Both the position numbers and the translations under genes were made by a program. DNA of 64,000 nt from Plasmodiophora brassicae. Lineage: Eukaryota; Endomyxa; Phytomyxea; Plasmodiophorida; Plasmodiophoridae. Below, piece by piece: positions 53,808 through 63,893 of this stretch. The stretch is taken from assembly GCA_039704465.1 (NCBI GenBank), contig JASFAU010000005.1, positions 682,001 to 746,000 of the forward strand, in the 5' to 3' direction. Each line of letters begins with the position of its first letter. The stretch's first letter is position 1. Under the pieces are notes generated by a model, which was given only the letters and a program-made list of their open reading frames with translations, was not told the DNA's origin and made no database searches.

Positions 53808-53886
53808 TAACCGGCTGCAAAAGTGGGATGCAAAAATGGCTGCAGACCTTGCAGCCTTTTTTGCAGCCGATCTGACGCCAGTGCCC

Positions 53887-54002
53887 ATGCCGTCCGGCCT
53901 TCCCGCATGCCGTACGGACTCTCCTCGTCTTAGGGCTGCCTCTCCTAGATGCTATTCTTGGTATCTCTGGCTGCGACAGGGCATGCTGCACTGCTCCACC
54001 GT
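53887..54002. other. Flank between CACTA and mariner
   Basis: About 115 bases, nothing recognised. The expected left inverted end of the mariner element is not found here. Confidence 0.4.
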
Positions 54003-55358
54003 CTACAGTACCTGTTGCAGATGGGTGTCATGTTTTGTTTCAAGAACGAGTTCAAGGTCGCACTCAAGTGCCAATGGAAGCTCCCCGACGCGATTCAGAT
54101 GGTCCTTATGCATATGTGGCAACGGATAGTCGTTACCGCCATTTGCCTGCATAATGGCGATCATACACTCTTGATGAGTCAGGAAGACCTTATTCAAGGT
54201 ATCAGACGACACCGCGTCGAATGATGCACGAACAGCATTGACAAGCTGATCCAGGTTAGTGGGAGCTTCGGTATACTGCAGTGATTGGATAGACTTGAAG
54301 TAGCCTAGATCCAACACGTTCAGATCAGGGCTATTCGGTGGTTGCCTGCGGATCCGTATATCGAGGCCAGTCGCCCTAACGGCCTCGCGAAACTCCTCAC
54401 CGCTGTTGTTAATGTGACAGATCGCGCCGTCCAATTGCGACCATAGTGTCTCCTGAGCATGAGCTTTCGGCCATTTCGACGCAATGGCAGGTAGAAGTTA
54501 GTCGACAACTTTACGCCGAAAGACATCTTTGGTTATGGACTTAACGCACTTCGTTTCAACAGTACCAGATGGCCGGTTCTTGCTGCTTCGGCGCGCGGTT
54601 TGCTGCTCAACGAAAGGGAAGCATCCGATCTTCCCGTCAAACCAAGTGCCGTTAACATAATCCAGACGGGGACGAGCAACCGCCACTAGGAACATCGCAT
54701 GCGTGAGATAGTTAATGTTGGTCGAAGTTCGACATGGATCATCCTCCCCCGGGGCCATGTAGTAGCTCGAACTCGTCTCCGTCATATTGAACTGCTTTTC
54801 GTCGGCGTGGATGAGATTGGACATGTCACAGAAGTGTGGTGTTCCGAGCAACGTGCTGGTTGCATCGACGAAACGTACGCAATAGAGCTGCCGCAGCAGT
54901 TTGTGAAACGGCGTCACATGCGGTTTGAGCCGAACGCTGTGATGCACGATGCACCCTTCTTTAACGCGGCGGCTGACAGTGGAGACGGGCATGGCGAGTG
55001 CGCCGGCAAGCGCCCTTATACTCTTTCGACGACTGTGCGGGATTGCCATCAGCACACCAGGATCGACCAGATTTTTTGCTCGTCCAGCATGGCCACGCTT
55101 CCTCGACTTTACGTTGGCCATTCGCGCGCCGGTATCGAGAGATTCCATCGCTCGAGCCCAGATACGACTCACCGTCGCGACTGAGACTTCGAAAACCCGG
55201 GCTGCCTCGCTCATGCGGCCGTGGTCTAGCCGCCACTCTCCGTCGCAGTACTGTAAGAGATATTCGTACACCTCCTGTCTCTGGTCGTTGGTCAGATTGG
55301 GTCTGCGGTTGGTCCCCTGGACACGACGTTCAGGTGCTGGAGCTTCGGGGAACGACAT
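54003..55358 (-). pseudogene. Mariner-type transposase (plant-MLE-like), one stop codon
   Basis: The ATG at 55358 opens about 450 codons. A helix-turn-helix N-terminus (EAARVFEVSVATVSRIW, then RALAGALAMPVSTVSRRV) is followed by catalytic blocks with HADEKQFN, FDGKIGCFPFVE, SGTVETKCV, then QLDGAICH and PNSPDLNVLDLGYF. The pattern resembles plant and oomycete mariner-like elements whose ends start CTCCCTCCGT. By my count about 34 residues separate the last two aspartates. A single in-frame TAA (54500-54498) splits an otherwise open gene, so this copy was active recently. Confidence 0.85.
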
Positions 55359-55395
55359 GCAGCCTCCACGCAGTTCGAAGCGCCCGCCAAAAAAA

Positions 55396-55434
55396 TTTCA
55401 AATTTGCAAAAGAAGTGGTACGGAGGAAGTACTT
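55396..55434 (-). repeat. Right terminal repeat of the mariner element
   Basis: On the minus strand it reads TACTTCCTCCGTACCACTTC, then TTTTGCAAATTTG. The same sequence occurs alone at 41317-41350. It begins with TA, the mariner target dinucleotide. Confidence 0.7.
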
Positions 55435-55628
55435 TTTTAGAATTGCGGTTTTAGTTAAAAAATTATACAAAAATTATTTAAAATTTTAATACAAAACTTA
55501 TAGCAGAAATGCAAAGAGTCCGTAATGGCCCGCGTTGGAGACACGCCTGCGGACAGGTCCGATTTTGCTGACGACCCTTTGCGAAACGACGGCGGACGGA
55601 CAAGTCTCCCTTGTCCAACATCGTAATG
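55435..55628. other. AT-rich stretch
   Basis: Markedly AT-rich (55440-55505), no gene recognised. Confidence 0.5.
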
Positions 55629-55970
55629 GCCATGTACGACGAAGAAAGTGAAAATGTGATCACAGACGACGACGACAACGCGGGAAAGGAGATCTGACGG
55701 TTCGCTGCGAGAAGGAACTGCACGAGTACCTTCAACTCGGTGTTAAGCTAAGTCCCGATAAGCAGCACGACATACTACTGTGGTGGCAAAGGCATCATAA
55801 GCAGTACCCTTTTCTTTCGAGAGTTGCCCGGCAAGTTCTATGCATTCCCGCGTCAAGTTCAAAGTCAGAATGCAATTTCTCTGACGCTGGCAACCTGGTA
55901 CAAAACGCCGATCGCTGCTGAAACCAATAACGGTGAATGACGCGTTGTTTCTGCGTTCCAGCCTCAAATA
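55629..55970 (+). pseudogene. hAT transposase C-terminal (dimerisation) remnant
   Basis: Reading 55700-55920 gives the hAT C-terminal dimerisation domain: ELHEYLQLGVKLSPDKQHDI, then WWQRHHKQYPFLSRVARQVL, then IPASSSKSECNFSDAG. After a frameshift, NDALFLRSSLK and a stop follow at 55970. The N-terminal catalytic part is missing, except for an acidic scrap at 55629-55690. Downstream, GGCACTGGACGGGTACGGGT (56031-56050) resembles hAT termini. Confidence 0.75.
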
Positions 55971-56322
55971 GCGCAAAACAACGACGGCGTAGTCAATAAA
56001 ATCGGGCGAGTTACAGGTGGAACGATAGGGGCACTGGACGGGTACGGGTGGGTACGGGTGCGCGACCGGATGAAACCACGGGGGTGCTCCAACGGTAGGA
56101 CGACGGGTACGGTACGGTACGTAGGAGCTCCAAAAATAGGCCTTGTGCAAGTTAGTTCGCACCGCGGCTGTTTAGCTAGCCGGGTATCGGCACGAGTGGG
56201 ACCTGATCAGCTGCTTGAATCCAAATTTAGTTGTCGAACGAATATCAGTACTCGACCTTCCGAAATAACGTAACAAGCATTAATGCAGGTGAGCTAGTGG
56301 GGACCAATATGGTCTACTAAAC
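55971..56322. other. Gap before the PH-domain gene
   Basis: Contains ACGGGTACGGGTGGGTACGGG repeats (56035-56065) and GGTACGGTACGGTACG (56107-56122), probably hAT end sequence. The rest may be the 5' region of the next gene. Confidence 0.45.
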
Positions 56323-59083
56323 ATGCATGCAATATGGATGGACGATATTGAATGTCTGGTGAAATGCTTGGCATCAGCGCGCGAACTAGGTGGTCTAGCA
56401 ACGTGTTGGCCCGGTAGATTCATGAGAATCTACCGGCACGCGCACAGTCATATCACGCCGCCTATGGAAGGCGTCGAGGCGGTAACGGGGGAATTGCCGG
56501 CGCCGTTGCGACCCGATCGTGGCGCCACATCGGCCGGCGGCAGCGTCGTATCGGACGTACACGGTGATATGGCCGAGGCACCTGCGCCCGCCTTGCTACA
56601 AGGCGACGGCAAGGCCCCTGTGGAGAGCAGTCCTGAGTTCAAGGTCGGATCTCACCGACATGCGAGTCTGTCGGATGACGCTGTCAAAGTCGACCTGGAC
56701 CTGGACGCGGACATCCCATGGATCCCGCCGGCAACATCGGGCACCCAGTCGTCATCCGATAGTAACCAGACTGGTACTGGCAGCGCAGCGGGAACACAAT
56801 CACCCGACGCCGCCATTCATAAGCATCGGCGGTCGTCGTCGTTCAGTGGCGTTACCGAACTGGGTCCGGCAGACGACGATGCGAAAGGCGAACGCGATCG
56901 GCCACATTCGGCATCACTCAACGATACGAAGCATGACAGCGACAGTGACAGCGAGATCGGCCGTCGAGGGCGGGTGATGGCAGACGGGCTGAAGAAATCG
57001 GTCACATTCCATGACTCGGTGGAATCCCAGACGGACACCGTCATTGACGACAGGGCGTTCTGCGGCCGTGCCAGCCGCCAGTACCGTCAGCTGAGCGCCG
57101 ACGTCGTCTACACAGCGTTCGTGGAGTTCATCGAACGCGGGAAACCCTGCCGAATGTTCGTCCGTGAGGGTCTGTTCACTCACCGCAAGATGATGTTCAC
57201 GTCGCGCAAGCAATTCGTCCTGCACCTGTTCTCCGACTTGATCTGCTTCTCTGAGAAGGATCGCCGCGGGTACCTGCGCCAGGTTGACAAGTTCCACCTG
57301 CGCGATTGTACGGTGTCCCCATGTGTCAGTGACGAATCGCCGTCGCTGGCCATCACGCATGTACCCAGCCGAAAGACGATCTGCGTCAGCGCCAACCACG
57401 TCCATGTGCGAGACCAATGGTGCAACGACATACACATGCTGGTCGAATGGTGCCGGAATGGCGAGACGGGCATCATGCCGGTCATACGATCCCCGCAACT
57501 GGGTACGTCAGCGCGCCCACCATGGCATCCCGCGGCACTCATTTCAGCATGCGTTCGCGTCAGAGGTGGCGTTCGCCGCCAGCAACTCTCGATCGATATC
57601 GTCGTCGCTACGTAACGATCTGATCAGTCGCGCGGCGGCCGTGGTCCCGGCCAACACGTCATCAGGTGGTGGTGGTGGTGGCCACGCGCGCAGCCACAGT
57701 GCTGACGTCCCCGAGCCGCACTATAAGCAGCTGGCCAGGAGCGTGTCCCAGTTAACCAGCGAGCTCAGGCCGCGCTGGAGGCGACGACAGGATAGCTCCG
57801 GGCCCGTGCCTGCACCCGCAATCGCGCCCGCAGCACCCGTGCCCGCCGCACCCGCACCCGCCGCACCCTCAGCCGCACCCGCACCCGCCGCACCCGCACC
57901 CGTTGCCGAGCAGCCTGAATCCGACGCCGATACCGACGCGGACACTGGCGATGACGAGGCCATGGATTCCAACTCGCAGGACCTGGGCGTCATCCCGAAA
58001 TCACCCGTACGTAGGCGGTCGTGTGCTGGGACCTGCCCCGACGCCTGACGCTGGAGGGATCCATCCGCCTGTGCAGCTATCCAAACGCTACGAGATGACA
58101 TGGGCCTATGCCATCGACCAGATGAAACTCGTCAAGTCGGCCATGAAGCAGAGGAACGCCGGCGACTACGACCGGATGGACAAGGAGATACAGGTACGCA
58201 GGACGTGGATCGCTGACGGCGCCGACATGTTGTAACCATGGCCACGCCGCGATGCAGGCTCTTCGAGAGCGTCGCGAGGCGGCCATGAGCGCGCGCGTTG
58301 CACACATCAAGAAGGGCGACTTCCTATACGTACGTACACAGGGGCGCCGGGACCCGCTATTGTGCACGGCCATCTGACATTGGGGTCCCCTGCAGAAGTA
58401 CGACCGCCAGGGTCAAGCGTACCTGAGGTTCTACAAGGTCGACGCGGCCGGCGAGACGCTGTCATGGAGCAAACACGGCGGCCCGAGCAGCAACGACCAC
58501 AGCATCGACCTGGCGTCGATCGCACAGATCGTGATTGGGCCACAGACCAGACGATTCCGTCGGTACAAGAAGGAGGGCAGGGGTACGCCCTGGCTGTGCT
58601 TCTCGCTGATCCCGTACGACTCCAGCTCGGCCACGGTCGACATCGAATGCGGCACGGTGGAGCAGTTGGACTGCTGGGTGCTGGGCCTGCAGAGCCTGAT
58701 CCCGTTATGGCAATCGACCCATATCACGCACGGGCAGCTGCTCTGGATACGAACCATGATCAAAGCGGATTACCTGGCGCAAAAGGTCGGTACGACAACG
58801 CCTCCATCGCACACGTGACGCGCCCTGAAACGTGTCGTTAACCGGTTGTGTGCAGCGTGGCCTGGGTACCCGATCGGAACTCTTCCAACGCCTGGAGGTA
58901 CAGCCGATCCCGCCGCCCACCTCCCGAACAAAGACGACGTTCGATCCGCGTGCTGTCCCATCCGGGTACCTGGGGCTGTCGTCCAAGAGGATCCTGTCCA
59001 TGTCGTCGAGCAGCGCATCCTTGATGAACCGAACCAGGACGCTATCGAATTCTCTGCAGAACCACGAGCCGATCCCCGAATAA
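56323..59083 (+). CDS. PH-domain protein, six exons, 809 residues
   Basis: Exons 56323-57502, 57564-58006, 58077-58193, 58258-58329, 58396-58785 and 58856-59083 sum to 2430 bases and keep frame at every GT-AG junction (introns 61, 70, 64, 66 and 70 nt; donors mostly GTACG). Residues 1-240 are acidic, Ser/Thr-rich and probably disordered. About 260-385 form a PH-like domain (FVREGLFTHRKMMF, FSDLICFSEKDRR, DQWCNDIHMLVEWC). A Gly run and an Ala/Pro repeat (about 450-500) lead to a helical, charged segment (exons 3-4). About 605-734 form a second PH-like domain (LRFYKVDAAGETLSW...DCWVLGLQSLIPLW). The tail is Ser-rich. PH domains bind phosphoinositides, so a membrane-associated signalling or cytoskeletal role is likely. 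A RhoGEF catalytic domain is not seen. The start could instead be the ATG at 56464. Confidence 0.8.
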
Positions 59084-59286
59084 GACGGTACGACGGCGTC
59101 CAGGCTGCTCCTGCTAGTGCTGGCCGGGGTGCACCCTGCTCTAGTATTGCACATGTATGTACAATATAATATATATATGCCAGGTTTGTGCCGGGGGGCG
59201 CATACGCACGCTACATGTACAGGATTCCCGTGCTAGGAATCGAATCAGCCGCCATGCAGGAACTCAGCCCGTCATGGCAGCACAGG
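59084..59286. other. Intergenic region between convergent genes
   Basis: Holds a TA repeat (ATATAATATATATAT near 59162-59178). Probably 3' ends of the two convergent genes. Confidence 0.5.
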
Positions 59287-61461
59287 CTATTGTTGCCTAT
59301 CGGTATTACCATTCGCCGGCAGAGGTGGCCGGACAGCCGCGGTAGGGCCGATCGCCCTCATGCTGGCGGACAGGTCGGCCAGGGCAGCCTCAATGCGTCT
59401 CAGCGCTCCGTCCATGTCGGCCTGCTGCCATGACGATCGGGGCGACGTCGGCAAATACCTGCTCGTCGGCGACAGGTGCTGATGCTGCTGCTGCTGGTCC
59501 TGCGTCAGGTGCAGGTCGCCGAAGATGCGGCGACAGGAGACGGGTGTATGCTTGTGATGACGTCCGTCCACACGGTGGTGCCCCATGCCTAGCGCCGGTA
59601 GCGTCTTGGACGCGCCATCTGCCAGGTGCCGCCGGCCATCCATCAGGTTCACCTGTCGCTCCATCAGGTGCATCTGATCCTGTAGACGGCGCAGCTGCTG
59701 TCGCGCGTACGCGATGAACGTCTGGTCCAGGGCGAACTGCTGGACGACCCGTTTGAACGTCTCGGCCGGCGTGGTCCACAACCGGCAGTTCGTATGGCAT
59801 CGTACCGATGTACGCCACGTATGGAAGCCAGGTGCCTGCGTCATCGTCGTCGTCGCCTGCGTCGCAGTGGTGTGCTCGCCCGGCACATCGTGAGCGTACA
59901 TGGCGACTTCGCCGATGGACTGGCCGGCAGTGTACATCGCATAGGTGATGGCCGTCGGGTACCTGCAGTGGACGGCGCGCAGCTCGCCCGATTCGATAAT
60001 GTACCAGTGCAGGATCGGGTCGCCCTGGACGGCCAGCATCTGCCCGGCGGCCACCTTGATGGGCACCAGGCACCGGAACAGGGCCAGGATGAACGTGGGC
60101 GAGTCCTGGCACAGCCGGGCGATAGTGCTGCACTGGATCAGATCGTGGTGCATCTCGGCTGTGCATCGCTGGGCCAGATCGCTGGGCAGGTCGGCCATGA
60201 TGTCGGCGACCAGCTGCGTGTCGCTGCTGACCGCCTGCGACCAGATACGCGACATGCGCTTCGTTAGGGCGAGACGCAGCCGCGTGGACAGGTGGTGGGC
60301 GGCGGCGAACGTTCGCAACCTGGACAGCTTGTCGCGCAGGGCCTGGGCCCGCTGGTCTCGCTCCCCGATCATCGACGCGGCCGTCGCGGTCGTGTAGGCG
60401 AACGTGGTCGATCCGACAATGATGACAATGATGGAGAAGACGAGCTCGGCCGGGGTCTGACCGGTGATGTCGCCATAGCCGACGGTGGCCAGCGTGGACG
60501 TGACCCAGTAGAGGCTGAGCACGTACTTGTAGTAGGTGGGCGTGCCGGCGATGCCACCGGTGAAGGTGCGCACGACCCAGGGCTGGCCGGGGCCGTCGCC
60601 CGTCTCGTAGTACAGCTGGCCGATAAAGTACCAGATGCAGGCGGCGACATGCGAGAAGGCCATCAGGAAGATGAACAGGCGCAGGATGCGCCACACGTTC
60701 TCGTGGACGAACGGGTTGTACTCGAGGCGCATGGCGATCGTCGACCCGACCCGGTATTGGCCAGTCCAGGTGACCTTGACGACGCGTAGCAGTTTGATGA
60801 GCTTTAGCAGGCGCGGCAGGCGCGCGAACGATATGGCCCCGTACCGACCCGGCTGGTTCAACACCAGGTACAGCGGGAACGACGACACCAGGTCCGGCAG
60901 GGCCCAGGTGCACAGGTAGTGCAATGCGATGGCTGCCGGGCGCGTCTGCAACCTGCCTCGACGTGTCTCGTAGGCAGTGACGAACGAAACGATGATGTCG
61001 AGGCCGAACACGACGTCGATGATGATATCGGAGGCAGACGGGCCCGTGTCAGTGCTCGGATCGAACGCGATGCTCCACGGTATGACGACGAACGTGTACA
61101 GGACGACGACGAACATCAGGGTGGACCACGCGCGGTGCAGGGTCGTGTCCGGCAGCAGGATCCACCGGGGGGCCCGTCGCACACCTGACGTCGCCGTCGC
61201 CGCCGTGCTCATCTGTTTCTGCAGCAGCAGCAGTTCATCCTGCGATCGTCCCTCCACGTGGCGGTCGCCAGTGTACGATAGTGCCCGGGCTGTTCCCTCG
61301 TCCGCGTCCGCCAGGGTTCCATCATCGCTCTGCAGGTCGTCACGCTGGTCGTCATCGTCCTTGCCGCTCCGGTCGTCCTGCTGAGCGTTCAGCTGTCCCT
61401 TCTGCTTGACGGGCGCATCGAATCCCAGTTCGATGTCAACGGTTGCTGGTCGTAGCGGCAT
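59287..61461 (-). CDS. Voltage-gated K+ channel with cyclic-nucleotide-binding domain
   Basis: One open frame of 724 codons from the ATG at 61461 (it stays open to 61545 without another ATG). The N-terminal 100 residues are acidic and cytosolic. Six membrane segments follow: S1 TLMFVVVLYTFVVIPW, S2 DVVFGLDIIVSFV, S3 ALPDLVSSFPLYLVL, S4 RLPRLLKLIKLLRVVKV with regularly spaced Arg/Lys, S5 RLFIFLMAFSHVAACIWYF, then the pore with TLATVGYGD and S6 VFSIIVIIVGSTTFAY. The GYGD filter predicts potassium selectivity. A C-linker and a CNBD-like beta-roll (ILHWYIIESGELRAV...GQSIGEVAMYA) follow. In the CNBD the usual RTA-type cAMP contact is not obvious, so ligand binding is uncertain. The tail has a coiled-coil-like stretch and Gln/His-rich segments. 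The family is EAG/KAT/CNG-type plasma-membrane channels. An upstream exon near 61690 cannot be excluded. Confidence 0.9.
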   Translation of the reverse strand: MPLRPATVDIELGFDAPVKQKGQLNAQQDDRSGKDDDDQRDDLQSDDGTLADADEGTARALSYTGDRHVEGRSQDELLLLQKQMSTAATATSGVRRAPRWILLPDTTLHRAWSTLMFVVVLYTFVVIPWSIAFDPSTDTGPSASDIIIDVVFGLDIIVSFVTAYETRRGRLQTRPAAIALHYLCTWALPDLVSSFPLYLVLNQPGRYGAISFARLPRLLKLIKLLRVVKVTWTGQYRVGSTIAMRLEYNPFVHENVWRILRLFIFLMAFSHVAACIWYFIGQLYYETGDGPGQPWVVRTFTGGIAGTPTYYKYVLSLYWVTSTLATVGYGDITGQTPAELVFSIIVIIVGSTTFAYTTATAASMIGERDQRAQALRDKLSRLRTFAAAHHLSTRLRLALTKRMSRIWSQAVSSDTQLVADIMADLPSDLAQRCTAEMHHDLIQCSTIARLCQDSPTFILALFRCLVPIKVAAGQMLAVQGDPILHWYIIESGELRAVHCRYPTAITYAMYTAGQSIGEVAMYAHDVPGEHTTATQATTTMTQAPGFHTWRTSVRCHTNCRLWTTPAETFKRVVQQFALDQTFIAYARQQLRRLQDQMHLMERQVNLMDGRRHLADGASKTLPALGMGHHRVDGRHHKHTPVSCRRIFGDLHLTQDQQQQHQHLSPTSRYLPTSPRSSWQQADMDGALRRIEAALADLSASMRAIGPTAAVRPPLPANGNTDRQQ

Positions 61462-61729
61462 GGTCGCCTGCAGGGGGATCGGCAGCGACGCGGCGTCGTG
61501 GGAGGCGCCGCTGTGCACGCCATACGGTGTGGCGCTTCTGGACACCTGGGACAGTCACACAGGTGTCTGCTGCCACCGCGCCACCCGGTGCTGTCCTGAA
61601 GACTGGTGCACCGGCGCGCGCGCGCGGCTGCTGCACAGTACTACCCAGAGGCACCTCCGCCTCTCCTTGCCGACTTATACAGACTGATGCCATGTCTACG
61701 ATCTAGTATATTGGGGTATGCGCTCAGGG
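61462..61729. other. Upstream region of the channel gene
   Basis: Both neighbouring genes are on the minus strand, so this holds the channel 5' region and the 3' end of the next gene. A short ATG-started frame at 61693 may be an upstream exon. The TAGTATATTGGGGTATG stretch at 61704-61720 is AT-richer. Confidence 0.4.
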
Positions 61730-63344
61730 TCACGCTTGTGCCACGGGGGCGCCCGCAGGTGCCTCGGGCAGCAGTACTCGGGTGCCGGTCGGGTCCAGCG
61801 GGACGTCGTCGGGGGCCTGTGCGCCGAATTCGAACGGGTTCACCCGCATGTCGATCATGAGGCTCCAGGCGGTGGACGCTGTCGACGGGACCGGGTTCGC
61901 CCACCATCCCCCCGAGAACGGTATCCTGTACCTCTGGTTGGCGTACAGGACAGCGACGGTCCCGTCGGGGACGCTCGTCCGCAGCTGCTCCAAGCCAGCG
62001 ATCATCGATTCCGCGTCCGCGCTGAGCTCGGCAGCGACCTGGTCCTGTCCCAGGGCCTTGTACTGCGCCGCCAGTGTCCTGCACATGTTGATGGCGCCAT
62101 ACGTCCATTCGCCGGATACGATGACGTGCCCATCGGTGTACCCGACGCCCTGCAGGCGTCCGTCAGCAGCGAGCGCCCCGGCACGCGCCTTCGTGCGCTG
62201 CCAGATACGGGCGGCGGCTCCCTGGCCCAGCCACTCATCGACCTGGGCCTGCCCCAGGACGGTCAATCCCCAGGTCTGCACGTCGACCGCAAAGTCGGGC
62301 GAGGGCAGCAGGCGCCCGGCGACGATCACGCCGCCCTGGATGAAGACGCCGTCGTTGGCGTCGTAGGCGCCGTCGCGCAGGAATTGCAGGATGCCGTTGC
62401 TGATGTCGTCGACCAATGGGATCAGCTGGTCCGGATCACAGGCGGCCTGCAGGACCTGTCGCAGGAGGCGCAGGCCGGCCAGCATGCTGACGTTGTTCTC
62501 CACGGAGACCTCGGTGAAGTCGTTGACGCCGGGCGTGCCATTGGCGGCGTAGTACAGGGCGCCCAGCGGGCTCTGCATGGCCTTGAAAACGGCCAGGCGG
62601 GTAACGGCCAGGCGCACCTCCGGGTCGTCGTACCGCATGGCAGACAGCGACCGGCCACGACTGATGTACAGCGACTGCAACGGGCCGATCAGGCAGGCCC
62701 AGGCGTTCTCGCCCGTGATTGGCTGTCGATGGGAGGCGGACGTCAGAACGTGTCGTGCCCCGCGCACCCGTCAGGTCGCCACACGGGCCTACCGACCTTC
62801 CAGTCCATCCAGTCGATGGCCTTGCCGGTCAACGGGTCCATCTGGATGAAGCTGTCCGTGATGGTTCGCATGAAGTACGGGTGCGCCCCGGTCCTGTCAT
62901 CGCACGCGACGCGACACGCGCTCACCGGTCAGCGGTCGCCTCCGATCACGAAGACCGGCCGCCCGCCTACCATTTGCCGTTGCCGTAGGAGAAGGATGGC
63001 GCCCCGCCCAGAATGTCGATGTCGCCCGACATGCCCGACAGCAGTCGGAGCGTCTGCGCGCGCGCTAGCTCCGCCTGGCCACCGAGGGCCATCGCGATCT
63101 GGAAGCACGCGCCGTCGTAAATGTTCAGACCGAACGATGCGATGATGCGCTCGGCGGTCTGCTCCGGGTCGTTGGGCGCCGATCCGACGGCCGCCCAGAA
63201 CGACGCCGGGATTCGATAGCTCAGCGGCATGGACGTGCGGGCCGACCGCGATCCCATCAGGAACGCCACGCGCGGGTCATCCCGTGCGGCCAGGACCGTC
63301 ATTGCTGCGGCCGTGACGACCGCGATCACGGCCAGGGCGCGCAT
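61730..63344 (-). CDS. Secreted protein resembling alpha/alpha-toroid glycosidases, three exons
   Basis: Exons 63344-62971, 62893-62797 and 62722-61730 total 1464 bases (487 residues) with in-frame GT-AG introns (77 and 74 nt). Residues 1-20 are a clear signal peptide (ALAVIAVVTAAAMTVLAARD). The rest is rich in helices with aromatic/Gly turns (NIYDGACFQIAMALGG, GAHPYFMRTITDSF, ITGENAWACLIGPL, FAVDVQTWGLTVLG, VSGEWTYGAINM), a pattern typical of six-hairpin glycoside hydrolases with Asp/Glu in the loops. I cannot name the family or the catalytic pair. It would act outside the cell or in the secretory pathway on a carbohydrate. The exon structure is well supported, the function only by resemblance. 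Confidence 0.72.
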
Positions 63345-63893
63345 GCGTACCTACTCGGTCAATGGCGGTGCGGCCCGGTCAGGCCGCTGATCGCATATCG
63401 CACACCTGTGACGTCGACTGGCCGCTGCGCCAATCGGCGGTGCCTCCCCGGGCAATGGCGAATGACAGCCTGGCGTTCCCCGTTGCTGTGCGATACGGCA
63501 CTATTGCACTGCTGAATGGGACCTGCGCAGCCACCTGGCCGCGCCAGCAGCCGCCCCGTCCGCGCAGCAACCAATCCAGAAACGTACTTCTGTCACCATC
63601 GACGGTCGACGCTGTTGTGGGACATGGAGGTGGCGGCTCCACCCGGCTACAGGCAGACAAGGAGGCCACAGAGAGCCTAGGCGCGACGAAGCAGGCCGAG
63701 ACCCGCGGAGGATTCTTCCAGATCTGGCAGTACGTTCCAGATCTGGCCAGAACACGGGACTGTCTCCTAAACACCCGGCGCGCATGTTCCAGAACATGCA
63801 GCGAAACAACTTGTGGTCGTGGTCCACGACATGTCACCATTGGCCAAACCATTCCGAGCTGCTGATAGCAAAGGTCCAGTTGCCCAAATTAGC
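63345..63893. other. Intergenic region between divergent secreted-protein genes
   Basis: About 550 bases between the start codons of two divergently oriented genes. Long antisense-style frames on both strands look like composition artefacts. It probably carries both promoters. Repeats CCAGATCTGGCAGTACG/CCAGATCTGGCCAG lie at 63718-63750. Confidence 0.45.

Larger units (their letters stand above)
41683..53883. mobile_element. Candidate CACTA (EnSpm) transposon, about 12.2 kb, with nested insertions
   Basis: Left end CACTGGCGTCAGATCGGCTG (41683-41702) and its exact reverse complement (53864-53883) form 20-bp perfect terminal inverted repeats. CCC flanks both sides (41680-41682, 53884-53886), matching the 3-bp duplication of the superfamily. 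GGCTGCA-type subterminal repeats lie inside both ends. The tnp2-type transposase runs toward the left end and a second spliced gene toward the right end. Insertions inside are the 4289-bp TIR element, a TRIM solo LTR, a PIF/Harbinger derivative and a Copia-like LTR piece. That the two ends belong to one element is inferred from the symmetry and the intervening genes. Confidence 0.75.

Noticed and set aside
53820..53883. The GGCTGCA array as an ordinary minisatellite
   Set aside because: It ends precisely in the 20-bp sequence that begins the left array at 41683, which fits transposon termini better.
56035..56122. Telomere-like repeats (GGGTACGGGTGGGTACGGG)
   Set aside because: Short, irregular, internal, and next to a hAT remnant; better explained as a transposon end.
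57284..58048. A separate 254-codon gene overlapping the PH-domain gene
   Set aside because: It is exon 2 of the PH-domain gene read together with intron and shadow sequence. The spliced model keeps frame through all six exons.
58705..59154. Minus-strand ORF at the end of the PH-domain gene
   Set aside because: The plus-strand last exon (58856-59083) fits an in-frame intron and stop, so the antisense frame is a shadow.
63379..63852. 157-codon minus-strand ORF (and the 167-codon plus-strand ORF) between the secreted-protein genes
   Set aside because: Overlapping frames on both strands with compositional bias, no domain, and located where two promoters are expected.
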